Below, one piece after another: positions 17,995 through 25,551 of a DNA stretch of 64,000 nt. Location: positions 2,170,001 to 2,234,000 of the forward strand of contig NC_006513.1 of assembly GCF_000025965.1 (NCBI RefSeq), written 5' to 3'. Numbering within the stretch: position 1 is the stretch's first letter; every line of letters starts with the position of its first letter. The translations under genes were made by a program, and so were the position numbers. The notes beneath the pieces are model-generated. The model was not told where the DNA came from, did no database searches, and saw nothing but the letters and a program-made list of their open reading frames with translations. This DNA is from Aromatoleum aromaticum EbN1 (GTDB lineage: Bacteria > Pseudomonadota > Gammaproteobacteria > Burkholderiales > Rhodocyclaceae).

Positions 17995-19695
17995 TCATTT
18001 CGGTTCAAAGCCGCCGCGGGCGGAATTTTCCTCACCGGGCAAGAGATCAGGGTGGTCTGCCGGAGCGGGGCCCTTGCCTTCGAGTTTCCCGCGCCAGATC
18101 ACGTCGCTGCGGCTCGGCTCGACGTAGTTGTCGGTCGGCAGCGCGTAGTCCTCGGGCAGCGGCTTGACCAGGCGCGGCGTGATGACGAACACCAGTTCGG
18201 AGCGGTCGGTCTGGAACTCGGTGCTGCGGAACAGTGCGCCGATGACCGGGAGTTCGCCGAGGAACGGGAAGGCCTTGATGTTGGTCGTCGTGTTGTTCTT
18301 GATCAGGCCGCCGATCGCGAAGCTCTGTCCGTCACGAAGCTGGACCGTCGTGAAGGCCCGGCGCGTCGTGAAGGACGGCAGGATCGCGAGGCCGTTCACC
18401 CCGGGCGCGGTCAGCCCGACGCCTTCGCGGTTCAACTCGGACACTTCGGGGCGCACGGCAAGGTTGATGCGGCCGCCTTCGAGCACCGTCGGGGTGAATT
18501 TGACGGAGACGCCGAACTCCTTCTCCTCAAGCGTCACCGTCCTCGTCCCGCCATCGTTTTGCGACACCGGGATGAAGATCTTGCCGCCGGCGAGGAAGCT
18601 GCCTTCCTGTCCGCTGATCGCCATCACCGTCGGTTCGGCGAGGATCTTCACCAAACCGTCGCTCTTCTGCGCATCGACGCCGATCAGCGTGCTGTTGCTG
18701 CCGGAGATCAGCGGGACCTTCGTTGCGTCGCCGCCGATCGTCGCGTCGCCGATCGGCGCCGTGATCGCGCTGGTGCCGCTGGCGTTGCTGATCGAATCGA
18801 CGATGCCGCCACCGACCCGCGCGCCAACGGTTCCCGACACCTGTCCGCCGACCGGGCTTTTGCCGCCGAACACGCCGGACAGGAAGCGAATCATCGTGCC
18901 GTCCCCCGCGGCATAGGCGCGGGAGAAATCGATGCCGAAGCGGTCCATCACCGCTTTCGACACTTCGGCGACTTTCACTTCCAGCATCACCTGTTGAGGC
19001 GCTCCGACGCTCAGCATGTTGAGGACGCGAGCGTTGCGCCCGTTCTCTCCCCCGTCGCCATCGCGAACGTATGCCGATGCAATCTCCACGGCGCGATCGA
19101 CTTTCGTCGCGTCGCTGACGGTCCCGGTCAGCACGAGCGAGTCGTACGCCGAACTCACCTTGATCCCAGTTTCGTCGGGCAGCAATGCCGTCAAGGCGCC
19201 TTGCACCGAAGTCACGTCCATCGCAACCGTGACGTCGAGCGCGGTGCAGCCGCCCGAGCGGTCGACGAGCACGACGTTCGTCGAGCCGACGCTCTTGCCG
19301 AGCAGGTAGATCTCGTTCGGGCTCAACAGCAGCACGTCGACCTGCGCGACGCCGGGCCGGCCGTCGCTCTGCTTGGCCTGCTGTCCGCCCTTGTCGTCCT
19401 TGGCAGGCTCCGCGCTCGGGCGCGCCGCCTGCGCATTGTCGGGGTTGCCGAGCAGGATGCGGGTGACCGGGACTTCGGGCCGGATCACCGACGACTTGCC
19501 GACCGGGATCGTGACCATCGGGGCGATTTCGACGCGTCCGCACGGCGAACCGTTGGTGGTCGCGACGGCGACCCTCGGCGTCGCGGAGGACGTGCCGATG
19601 GCTGCGTGCGTGGCGAGCGGTAGCAGCAGCGCCAGCGCTATGAAAGCTCCGGCCCGTATGGAACGATGAGGTTTGTACAGGTTTTTCGTGCTCAT
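17995..19695 (-). CDS. rcpA: Tad outer-membrane secretin RcpA (CpaC)
   Basis: Secretin forming the outer-membrane channel of the Flp pilus, 566 aa. Signal peptide (about 1-34, AGAFIALALLLPLATHA), a pilus-formation N domain (VGKSSVIRPEVPVTRILLGNP, VLLLSPNEIYLLGKSVGSTNV), a BON-like region and then the secretin core: QVMLEVKVAEVSKAVMDRFG, VKILAEPTVMAISGQEGSFL, GVSVKFTPTVLEGGRINLAV and RSELVFVITPRLVKPL. ATG 19695 has AGGGA just upstream. The C-terminal ~50 residues extend beyond the barrel. Confidence 0.93.
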   Translation of the reverse strand: MSTKNLYKPHRSIRAGAFIALALLLPLATHAAIGTSSATPRVAVATTNGSPCGRVEIAPMVTIPVGKSSVIRPEVPVTRILLGNPDNAQAARPSAEPAKDDKGGQQAKQSDGRPGVAQVDVLLLSPNEIYLLGKSVGSTNVVLVDRSGGCTALDVTVAMDVTSVQGALTALLPDETGIKVSSAYDSLVLTGTVSDATKVDRAVEIASAYVRDGDGGENGRNARVLNMLSVGAPQQVMLEVKVAEVSKAVMDRFGIDFSRAYAAGDGTMIRFLSGVFGGKSPVGGQVSGTVGARVGGGIVDSISNASGTSAITAPIGDATIGGDATKVPLISGSNSTLIGVDAQKSDGLVKILAEPTVMAISGQEGSFLAGGKIFIPVSQNDGGTRTVTLEEKEFGVSVKFTPTVLEGGRINLAVRPEVSELNREGVGLTAPGVNGLAILPSFTTRRAFTTVQLRDGQSFAIGGLIKNNTTTNIKAFPFLGELPVIGALFRSTEFQTDRSELVFVITPRLVKPLPEDYALPTDNYVEPSRSDVIWRGKLEGKGPAPADHPDLLPGEENSARGGFEPK

Positions 19696-19730
19696 GATGT
19701 TCCCTGCGCTCGGCAATCGGTTGGAAGCGA

Positions 19731-20582
19731 TTAGAAGCATTCGTTGACCTTGGAGACGCCGCGGATCACCTCGACGCAGACCTGCTGCTTCGGTGCGGGG
19801 GCAGGGGGTTTGGCCACAACCCGGCGCGGCGCGGCAGGCTTGACCGCCTGCGGCGCAGGCGTGACCGGCGCATCGTCCGGCGTGCGCAGCAGCATCGCCT
19901 TCGTGATGCCCGCAGTGTCCGTCGTGTTCGAGTCGATCTGGTTGCGCAGCACCAGCGACAGGTTGCCGACGCTGCGGGCGAGGTCGAGCCGCTCGGCCTG
20001 TTCGGGAGTCACTTCGAGCGTCACCGCGTTGACGACTTTCGGCTTCGTCTCGTCGCGGTTCGCTTCCTGCGCGACGGCGAGCACGAGGATGCGTTCGAGG
20101 ACGATCTTCGAGATCATCTGGTCCGCGCTGTTGCGGTTCGCGCCGGTGTTTTCGGTGTTGACCATGATGTCGACGTAGTTGCCGGGGAGCGTAAAGCCGG
20201 CGACGCCGATGACGTCGTTGACGCGCACCGTGATCGCGCGCTTGCCTTCCGGCACGACTGCGGACAGGCCCCCTTTCGTGCCCTCCGGCGCAAGGCGCGA
20301 TTCGAGCACCGGTTCACCGGGCTGGATGCCGGTGATCGCGACGCGGCCGTCGAGCTTCGCGAGGTCGTGGAACGCGCCGGCGGGGATGCTGCCCGACGGC
20401 CATTCGACGAGGCGGATCGCCTCCGGCGCAATGCGGCTGCCGAGCTGCAGCTCGACCGCCGCGACCGCGATGCGATTGCCGTCGCCGGCGGACTTCGCCT
20501 GCAGCCAGCGCGTGCCGAGCACGACCGCCGCAAGGCCGGCGAGCATCGCGACCAGAAGAAAGCCCATCCCTTTTGCCTTCAT
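19731..20582 (-). CDS. rcpC: Flp pilus assembly protein RcpC/CpaB
   Basis: 283-aa periplasmic protein of the Tad system. An N-terminal membrane anchor (GFLLVAMLAGLAAVVLG) leads into a SAF domain (IAVAAVELQLGSRIAPEAIRL ... GEPVLESRLAP) and the RcpC region (AITVRVNDVIGVAGFTLPGNYVDIMV, NAVTLEVTPEQAERLDLA). A proline/alanine-rich stretch precedes a cysteine-containing tail. CpaB/RcpC acts at the secretin in the periplasm. It starts the membrane-machinery part of the operon, with rcpA immediately downstream. Confidence 0.9.
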   Translation of the reverse strand: MKAKGMGFLLVAMLAGLAAVVLGTRWLQAKSAGDGNRIAVAAVELQLGSRIAPEAIRLVEWPSGSIPAGAFHDLAKLDGRVAITGIQPGEPVLESRLAPEGTKGGLSAVVPEGKRAITVRVNDVIGVAGFTLPGNYVDIMVNTENTGANRNSADQMISKIVLERILVLAVAQEANRDETKPKVVNAVTLEVTPEQAERLDLARSVGNLSLVLRNQIDSNTTDTAGITKAMLLRTPDDAPVTPAPQAVKPAAPRRVVAKPPAPAPKQQVCVEVIRGVSKVNECF

Positions 20583-20704
20583 GTGAATCCCCTTGTTTCA
20601 TGTCGCGGCACAAGCCCGACAAACGCGCAAAGCGCGGATGCTGCTCCGGTGAAAACCGGCGACCGCCAATGCAGCCGCCGGCCCCCCCTCCCCCGGTTCG
20701 CGCC

Positions 20705-22012
20705 CTATCGGGTCGCGAAGTAGTTATGCCAGGCCCAGTCCAGAGCTTCCGGCGTCAGACGCGCCGGTTCGTCGAGGTAGCGGGCGAGATCGGCGATCTG
20801 GTTCACCAGGTCGCGCGGGTAGCACGCGAGCAACGGCTGCCCGTGCGCCTTGTGGTAATCGTTCAACAGCATCTGGAACGCGGCTTCCTCGAACGGTACG
20901 CCGCGTTCCTCGCAAACACGTGTGAATATGTTCCTGTACTCGTCTTCATTCATCGGCCCGATGTGGATCTTGTAGCCGAGCCGGCGCAGGAAAGCCGGGT
21001 CGGCGACGTCGGCGGGCATCAGGTTCGTCGAGAACACCAGCACGACGTCGAACGGCAGCGCGAACTTCGTGCCGCTGTGCAGCGCGAGGTAGTCGTAATG
21101 CCGGTCCATCGGCACGATCCAGCGGTTCATCAGCTGCTCAGGCGTGACGATCTGCCGGCCGAGGTCGTCGACGACGAAAAGACCGTTGTTCGCCTTCACA
21201 TGCGGCGGCGCCTGGTAGAAGCCGCTGCTCGCGTCGTAGTCGAGGTCGAGCATGCGCAGCGTCAGCTCGCCGCCGGTGATTGCGACCGGCCGCTTGCACC
21301 GCACCCAGCGCAGGTCCGGCCGCATCAGGTTGTCGAGCGCGGCAGGGCGGCGGTCGTCCTCGACCGGCGTGTGGATCAGCGGGTCGAACACCTGGATGAC
21401 CTCGCTATCGACGAGGATCGCGTGCGGCACGGCGATGTCGCCATCGAGCAGCAGCGCGAGCCGCTCGGCGAGATAAGTCTTCCCGGCGCCGGCCGGGCCG
21501 TACAGGAACAGCGCGCGCCCCGACCCCATCGCCGCGCCGAGCTGGTCGCGCACTTCCGGCTTGATGATCAGGCCGCGGAATGCTTCGTTTACGCCGTCGC
21601 GCGTGACGCGCATCTTCGTCACCGACTGGCGCTCGACCTGCGCGACATACGCCGTAAGGCCGACCGGTGCCGCGCCGGCGTATTTGCAGCGGCCGAGGAA
21701 TTCCGCGGCGCGGGCGCGGCCCGCATCGGTGAGTTCATACAGGATGTCGCCGTCCGTCTCGCCGCGGCGCATCACTTCACAGATCCGCTCGGCGCGCATG
21801 AACGCGAGCAGGCTTTCGAGTACGTTCGCCGGCAGCCGCAGTTGCTGCGACAGCTCGGTCAGGCGCATCTGGCCGCGCACGAATAAGAGCTTCGCCGCGA
21901 GTTCGACGAGGAACAGCAGCGGCAGCCCGGTTTCTTCGAGCGTGCGCGGCGCTCGCGGGAACGCGGCGGCTTCGTCGAGAGGGATCACGCGGGCGGCAGA
22001 AGGTGCATTCAT
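20705..22012 (-). CDS. AAA+ ATPase with winged-helix region, Tad locus
   Basis: 435-aa soluble ATPase between tadV and rcpC. Residues about 20-130 look like a winged-helix segment (MRLTELSQQLRLPANVLESLLAFMRAERICEV). A connecting domain follows, then an AAA+ core with Walker A GPAGAGKTYLAERLALLL, Walker B-like GLFVVDDLGRQI, sensor-like VLVFSTNL and a C-terminal helical lid. It is not one of the canonical Tad proteins. Its strict placement in the locus suggests a role in pilus biogenesis or its regulation, but the function is unknown. ATG 22012 is chosen because similarity starts there; upstream frame to 22237 overlaps tadV. Confidence 0.8.
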   Translation of the reverse strand: MNAPSAARVIPLDEAAAFPRAPRTLEETGLPLLFLVELAAKLLFVRGQMRLTELSQQLRLPANVLESLLAFMRAERICEVMRRGETDGDILYELTDAGRARAAEFLGRCKYAGAAPVGLTAYVAQVERQSVTKMRVTRDGVNEAFRGLIIKPEVRDQLGAAMGSGRALFLYGPAGAGKTYLAERLALLLDGDIAVPHAILVDSEVIQVFDPLIHTPVEDDRRPAALDNLMRPDLRWVRCKRPVAITGGELTLRMLDLDYDASSGFYQAPPHVKANNGLFVVDDLGRQIVTPEQLMNRWIVPMDRHYDYLALHSGTKFALPFDVVLVFSTNLMPADVADPAFLRRLGYKIHIGPMNEDEYRNIFTRVCEERGVPFEEAAFQMLLNDYHKAHGQPLLACYPRDLVNQIADLARYLDEPARLTPEALDWAWHNYFATR

Positions 22013-22035
22013 GACGAGTTCCGGCAAGGTTCCAT

Positions 22036-22602
22036 TCAGCTCAACGCCCAGCCGCCGGAGCGGACGAGGATCAGCTGCAGCACGACGCCGGCGGCGACCG
22101 CGACGGCATAGGGCATGCGCCCGGCGGTCTGCGCGAGCGGCTCGAAGCGCGGGCTGTCGCCGCCCGCGGCGCGCACCGCGCTGGTCGTCAGCATGAAGCG
22201 CAGGTTCAGTGCGAGCTGGGCAAAAGAGCGCTGCCACAGCGCCATGCCAAGCGCGAGTATGCCGCCGGCGGCGAACGTCAGGACGACGACGCCGAAAGTC
22301 TGCAGCGGACCGAGGAAGGCGCCGACCATCATCATTAATTTGACGTCACCGGCGCCCATTGCGCGCAAGAAGTAGAGCGGCAGCATTCCAGCTAGACCAA
22401 CAGCGAGGCCTCCGAATGCGACGCTCACGCCGTCAATGCTATCTGCTGTGGCAAAGAGAGCAGCCCCGGGCAGATCAGCCATGTGCAAAACGAATCCCGA
22501 TACGAGCCCAGCTAGAATCAGCCGATTTGGAATTCGCCGAGTCAGAAGGTCGGTAATTACTGCAGCGAGGAGTAACGCAAGGAGAGTTGTTGTAGCGATC
22601 AT
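22036..22602 (-). CDS. tadV: Prepilin peptidase TadV (CpaA)
   Basis: 188-aa polytopic aspartyl peptidase that removes leaders from Flp and TadE-type prepilins. Both catalytic aspartate regions are visible: ITDLLTRRIPNRL in the first loop and the GxGDxK motif in AMGAGDVKLMMMVGAFLG. Five or six hydrophobic helices fill the rest. As in other CpaA/TadV proteins there is no N-methylation domain. It lies just downstream of the flp pilin genes. Confidence 0.9.
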   Translation of the reverse strand: MIATTTLLALLLAAVITDLLTRRIPNRLILAGLVSGFVLHMADLPGAALFATADSIDGVSVAFGGLAVGLAGMLPLYFLRAMGAGDVKLMMMVGAFLGPLQTFGVVVLTFAAGGILALGMALWQRSFAQLALNLRFMLTTSAVRAAGGDSPRFEPLAQTAGRMPYAVAVAAGVVLQLILVRSGGWALS

Positions 22603-22736
22603 GGTGGCGTAACGATCTTCGTAATGCGTCCGCTCTCGTGCGGCTCGCGAATGGGAACGCCTTCTTGGTTATGTGGCTCGAATGGACGATTCGAGGGGTT
22701 CCAGCACGACCATCGCCTTCATCAAGAGGACGCCAG

Positions 22737-22759
22737 ACCTCCGGCTACTAACCGGAGGT
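22737..22759 (-). terminator. Hairpin downstream of flp1
   Basis: Perfect 8-bp stem ACCTCCGG/CCGGAGGT with loop CTACTAA, 8 bases after the flp1 stop. There is no T run, so it may stabilise or attenuate the pilin mRNA rather than fully terminate it. Similar hairpins with the same GGCTACTAAC-type loop follow the other flp genes. Confidence 0.5.
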
Positions 22760-22767
22760 GCCGTCGC

Positions 22768-22938
22768 TTAGGCGGCAACGAGCTTTCCTGCAATGAAGTT
22801 GAACACGTCATTGAGCTTTGTACCGAGTGCGCCGGCACCAACGATGATCGCTAGCGCAACTAACGAGGCGATCAAACCGTACTCGATTGCAGTGACACCA
22901 TCTTCATCCACAATGAATTGCTGAAGCATTTTCAACAT
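22768..22938 (-). CDS. flp: Flp pilin (copy 1)
   Basis: 56-aa Flp/Fap prepilin, the major subunit of Tad pili. A short leader ends DEDG, followed by the cleavage-site motif VTAIEYGLIASL (Gly cut before the hydrophobic helix, with the Glu-Tyr pair characteristic of Flp) and a C-terminus ending FIAGKLVAA. The start is ATG 22938, with AAGGAG 6 bases upstream. The mature protein is nearly identical to copy 2, differing at only a few positions, which indicates a recent tandem duplication. Confidence 0.92.
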   Translation of the reverse strand: MLKMLQQFIVDEDGVTAIEYGLIASLVALAIIVGAGALGTKLNDVFNFIAGKLVAA

Positions 22939-22964
22939 GACCATCTCCTTTATCGAGACAACGC

Positions 22965-22998
22965 CGGACCCCCGGCTACTAACTGCACCGGAGGTCCG
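22965..22998 (-). terminator. Hairpin between flp2 and flp1
   Basis: 11-bp stem with one mismatch (CGGACCCCCGG / CCGGAGGTCCG) and a loop beginning CTACTAACTG, directly after the flp2 stop. It has no T run. Probably a processing or attenuation hairpin in the pilin transcript. Confidence 0.45.
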
Positions 22999-23003
22999 TT
23001 CGG

Positions 23004-23174
23004 TCAGGCGGCAACGAGCTTCCCCGCAATGAAGTTGAACATGGTATTCAGCTTTGTACCGAGTGCGCCGGCGCCGACGATGATCGCGAGCGCAATCAAC
23101 GAGGCGAGCAATCCATATTCGATTGCGGTCACTCCCTCGTCATCACGAACGAACTGCTTCATCATTTCCAGCAT
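23004..23174 (-). CDS. flp: Flp pilin (copy 2)
   Basis: 56-aa Flp prepilin: MLEMMKQFVRDDEG leader, cleavage motif VTAIEYGLLASL, the same helix (ALAIIVGAGALGTKLN) and the same C-terminus (FIAGKLVAA) as copy 1. ATG 23174 lies 6 bases after AAGGAG, exactly the arrangement seen in copy 1; the ATG at 23189 would overlap the ribosome site and is not used. It lies between flp3 and flp1. Confidence 0.92.
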   Translation of the reverse strand: MLEMMKQFVRDDEGVTAIEYGLLASLIALAIIVGAGALGTKLNTMFNFIAGKLVAA

Positions 23175-23203
23175 GGTCATCTCCTTCATTTAGAAAAAAA
23201 CGC

Positions 23204-23239
23204 CGGACCTCCCGGCAACCAACCGGAGCGGGAGGCCCG
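23204..23239 (-). terminator. Hairpin upstream of flp2
   Basis: Stem CGGACCTCCCG / CGGGAGGCCCG with one mismatch, between flp3 and flp2. It belongs to the same hairpin family as the two following flp2 and flp1. After this hairpin in the transcript direction comes an A/T tract (minus-strand TTTTTTTCTAAA at 23189-23200), making it terminator-like. Confidence 0.5.
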
Positions 23240-23252
23240 TTCCGGAAAACTG

Positions 23253-23275
23253 CTGCGAGGTTTTCGGCCTCGCAG
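23253..23275 (-). terminator. Terminator/attenuator directly after flp3
   Basis: Perfect 8-bp stem CTGCGAGG/CCTCGCAG with a 7-base loop, followed on the minus strand by CAGTTTT. It lies 16 bases after the flp3 stop and would reduce transcription from flp3 into flp2. Confidence 0.55.
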
Positions 23276-23291
23276 TGAAATCCTTGCTCGC

Positions 23292-23492
23292 TCAGGACAC
23301 CGCGGCCGAAACCTTGTCCGCGACATCGCCGTAAAGTGTCTCGACACTGCTGCCGAGCAAGCTGACCGAAACCACGATCGCGCCGAAAATCAGCGCCGCT
23401 AGCAGCGCATATTCGATCGACGTGACGCCGTCCTGGTCTTCGATGAACCCTTTCAGCAACTCGACAATCCGCTCGGTCTTCATCGCTTTCAT
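23292..23492 (-). CDS. flp: Flp-type pilin (copy 3, divergent)
   Basis: 66-aa Flp-family prepilin distinct from copies 1 and 2: leader ending EDQDG, cleavage region VTSIEYALLAALIFGAIVV, then a different tail (LLGSSVETLYGDVADKVSAAVS). It is the first gene of the Tad operon and has GGACAGG upstream of ATG 23492. It is separated from flp2 by a terminator-like hairpin, so it may be expressed at a different level. Confidence 0.88.
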   Translation of the reverse strand: MKAMKTERIVELLKGFIEDQDGVTSIEYALLAALIFGAIVVSVSLLGSSVETLYGDVADKVSAAVS

Positions 23493-23560
23493 CCTGTCCT
23501 GCGGCTTGACTTCAGATTAGGCGCCGAGCGGTTCGGCAACATCCGCAATTGCGCCCCTTT

Positions 23561-23956
23561 TTAGTAGTCATATGCGCCGCAGGTGCTTGTGACATTTGTC
23601 ATGCCTTGGGAGGCGGCGTCGGGGCGGCCGGGATGACGATCGGCGCTGCCTCGAATTCTTTCTCGACGAAAGCCGTGAATGGCCGCCGCCGAGGTCACGG
23701 AAGCGTTCACGTCAGGCTCCTCCGAATCGAACCTCGCCGCTTCGTCCCGGTTTTCAAGCATCGGCATCCGCAGCAGAACCAGCACCGCAATGACGATTTC
23801 AGCGAGGCTGAACAACAGCTTGCTCGTCATGCCCGTTTCGGCGAACGCGCCGAGGTGTGAGATCGCGAACAGCAGCAGCAGCGCGGAGGAAATCGCGCCG
23901 AGCGTGGACTGGGTTTGCGGCGACAAGCTGTTTTCCTGCGAGGGCGTCACGGTCAT
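23561..23956 (-). CDS. Small two-helix membrane protein, possibly frameshifted
   Basis: Unrecognised protein. The N-terminal 75 residues look genuine: two hydrophobic helices (GAISSALLLLFAISHLGAFA and LLFSLAEIVIAVLVLL) followed by acidic FDSEEPDVN. AGGAG lies only 2 bases before ATG 23956, so the GTG at 23950 may be the real start. From about residue 93 the frame turns arginine-rich. Removing one G near 23672-23674 gives the more natural tail AFVEKEFEAAPIVIP ending in PTPPPKA with a stop at 23599, so a one-base insertion is suspected. It lies just upstream of the flp genes in the same orientation, but no Tad role can be assigned. Confidence 0.45.
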   Translation of the reverse strand: MTVTPSQENSLSPQTQSTLGAISSALLLLFAISHLGAFAETGMTSKLLFSLAEIVIAVLVLLRMPMLENRDEAARFDSEEPDVNASVTSAAAIHGFRRERIRGSADRHPGRPDAASQGMTNVTSTCGAYDY

Positions 23957-24182
23957 GTCTCCTGAAGCCGGGCGGGAATGACGGTCGAAAACGACCGTCG
24001 ATGCACCTTCGGGATGCGCGGGGAGCAGGGGCGAGGGTTTCAGCTACCGTTCGCCCGCTGCCCGTTTGGCATTTCCTTCATGTTCCCCCGCGGTTCCGGA
24101 TTCGGCATCGGCTGATGCGACTAACCGGCGTGGGCGCGTTCGACCGGTTGCACCCGTGACAATTGTCACGGGCTCCGGCGGT

Positions 24183-24581
24183 TCAGAGCGACGCGAGGCG
24201 GATCGCGGCGATCAGTTCATCGCCGGGCGCGGTCTTCGAAACGAAGCCGGCTGCGCCGAGGCGCTGCGCGCGCAGACGCGCACGCGGTTCGCCGAGGCAC
24301 GTGAAGACGACGACGGCGGCGTTGCAGCAGATGCGGAACAGCGGGATCAGCACGAGGCCATCGTCGCCGCCCAGGTCCGCATCGAGGACGATGACGTGCG
24401 GACGAACAGTTCGCGCGAGTTCGAGCGCCTGCCGGACGGAGCGGGCTTGTCCGGTCACGCGCATCCGCGGGGCTTCGCTCTCGATCAGCGCGGTCACCCC
24501 CGACAGGATCACGCGCTGATCGTCGACGAGCAGAATTTCGATCGGCGGAGCCAAAGCGCTCGACAAGATGGCGTGCTCCAC
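24183..24581 (-). CDS. Stand-alone receiver-domain protein
   Basis: 132-aa response-regulator receiver with no output domain. The fold markers are present: acidic pair LLVDDQRV, phospho-acceptor Asp67 in VIVLDADLGG, VVVFTC (Thr switch) and FVSKTAPG (Lys). The protein ends right after the receiver, where NarL-type regulators would continue into a helix-turn-helix. The GTG start is at 24581. It lies upstream of the Tad locus and downstream of the NarX/NarL-like pair on the same strand, so it may be phosphorylated by that kinase, but this is inference. The 289-base stretch to the next gene (24582-24870) holds nothing I recognise. Confidence 0.7.
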   Translation of the reverse strand: MEHAILSSALAPPIEILLVDDQRVILSGVTALIESEAPRMRVTGQARSVRQALELARTVRPHVIVLDADLGGDDGLVLIPLFRICCNAAVVVFTCLGEPRARLRAQRLGAAGFVSKTAPGDELIAAIRLASL

Positions 24582-24870
24582 GCGTGCGGCGACGGCCGCG
24601 AAGATTCAACGATACCGGTGGCCCGACAAGGTGCGCATGGGAGAACTCGACTGCAAGAGGCATGACAACGCGACCGGGAGGCGCAGCGTTGGAAGCGGAG
24701 GAGTGCGGCGTCGGGACGCGCTTCGGGCATGGCGGCGCGCGGGGACTGCAGCGGGGCACAGGTCGAGCAGGAGGTGTCGGTAACGTCCCCGCGGGGGCAC
24801 GGGCAGCGTCAGCAGGGGGGCGAAGACTTCGGGGAGACTGCGGGTGTCGATCATCCCGACGCCCCCGGCG

Positions 24871-25551
24871 TCACGAATTCACCAGCCCGATCCCGCGTTC
24901 CTTCGCATAGACGTACAGTTCGAGCCGGCCGCGCAGTTCGAGCTTGTGGTAGATCACGGTGAGGTGGTTGCGCAGCGTGTGTTCGCTGATGCTGAGGCTT
25001 TCGGCGAGGATCAGGCTCTTGGCGCCTTTGTGGCGGACGACGGTCGCGATGACTTCGAGTTCCTTCGGCGTCAGGCTCGAGATCTTCGCGCTGTGCTCGT
25101 CCGGCGGCGGATTTCCGCCCTTGAGCCTGTCCATGATGTCGCCGATCAGCGCGCGATTGATCCACACGTCGCCTTCGTGGACTTTCTCGATCGCGCGCAA
25201 CAGCACGTCCACCGGCTCTTCCTTCCGGACGACGCCGCGCGCGCCGGCCATGACGACGCGGCGATGCGCGTCGGCGTCGCGCGCGCCGGTCAGCACCAGC
25301 ACGCGGGCGCTGAGGGTCTGGTGCAATTCGGCGAGCGCGGCGGCCGAATCGACGCCGCCCAGATCGAGGTCGAGCACGATCACGTCGGCGTTGCGGCTTT
25401 CGGGGTCGACGAGCAGCTCCATGATGCTTGTCGCGCTGCCCACCAGCTGCATGCGCTCGGCCCCTGTGATCAGGCGCTCGAGCCCCCACAGGGTCGTTCG
25501 GTGATCGTCGACGAGGAAGACCCGGATGGCACGCTCGGTGGTGATTATCAT
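24871..25551 (-). CDS. NarL/FixJ-type response regulator
   Basis: 226-aa DNA-binding response regulator. The receiver has VFLVDDHRTT and phospho-acceptor Asp61 in VIVLDLDLGG; the Lys is in VVRKEEP. The C-terminal LuxR-type helix-turn-helix reads SLTPKELEVIATVVRHKG with SISEHTLRNHLTVIYHKL. It overlaps the upstream kinase gene by 4 bases (ATGA, 25548-25551), so the two are translationally coupled partners. Its position ahead of the Tad operon makes pilus control a reasonable hypothesis. Confidence 0.88.
   Translation of the reverse strand: MIITTERAIRVFLVDDHRTTLWGLERLITGAERMQLVGSATSIMELLVDPESRNADVIVLDLDLGGVDSAAALAELHQTLSARVLVLTGARDADAHRRVVMAGARGVVRKEEPVDVLLRAIEKVHEGDVWINRALIGDIMDRLKGGNPPPDEHSAKISSLTPKELEVIATVVRHKGAKSLILAESLSISEHTLRNHLTVIYHKLELRGRLELYVYAKERGIGLVNS

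Noticed and set aside
23493-23560. Sigma-54 promoter before flp3
   Set aside because: A GG...TTGC-like pair is present but the spacing is wrong for a -24/-12 promoter.
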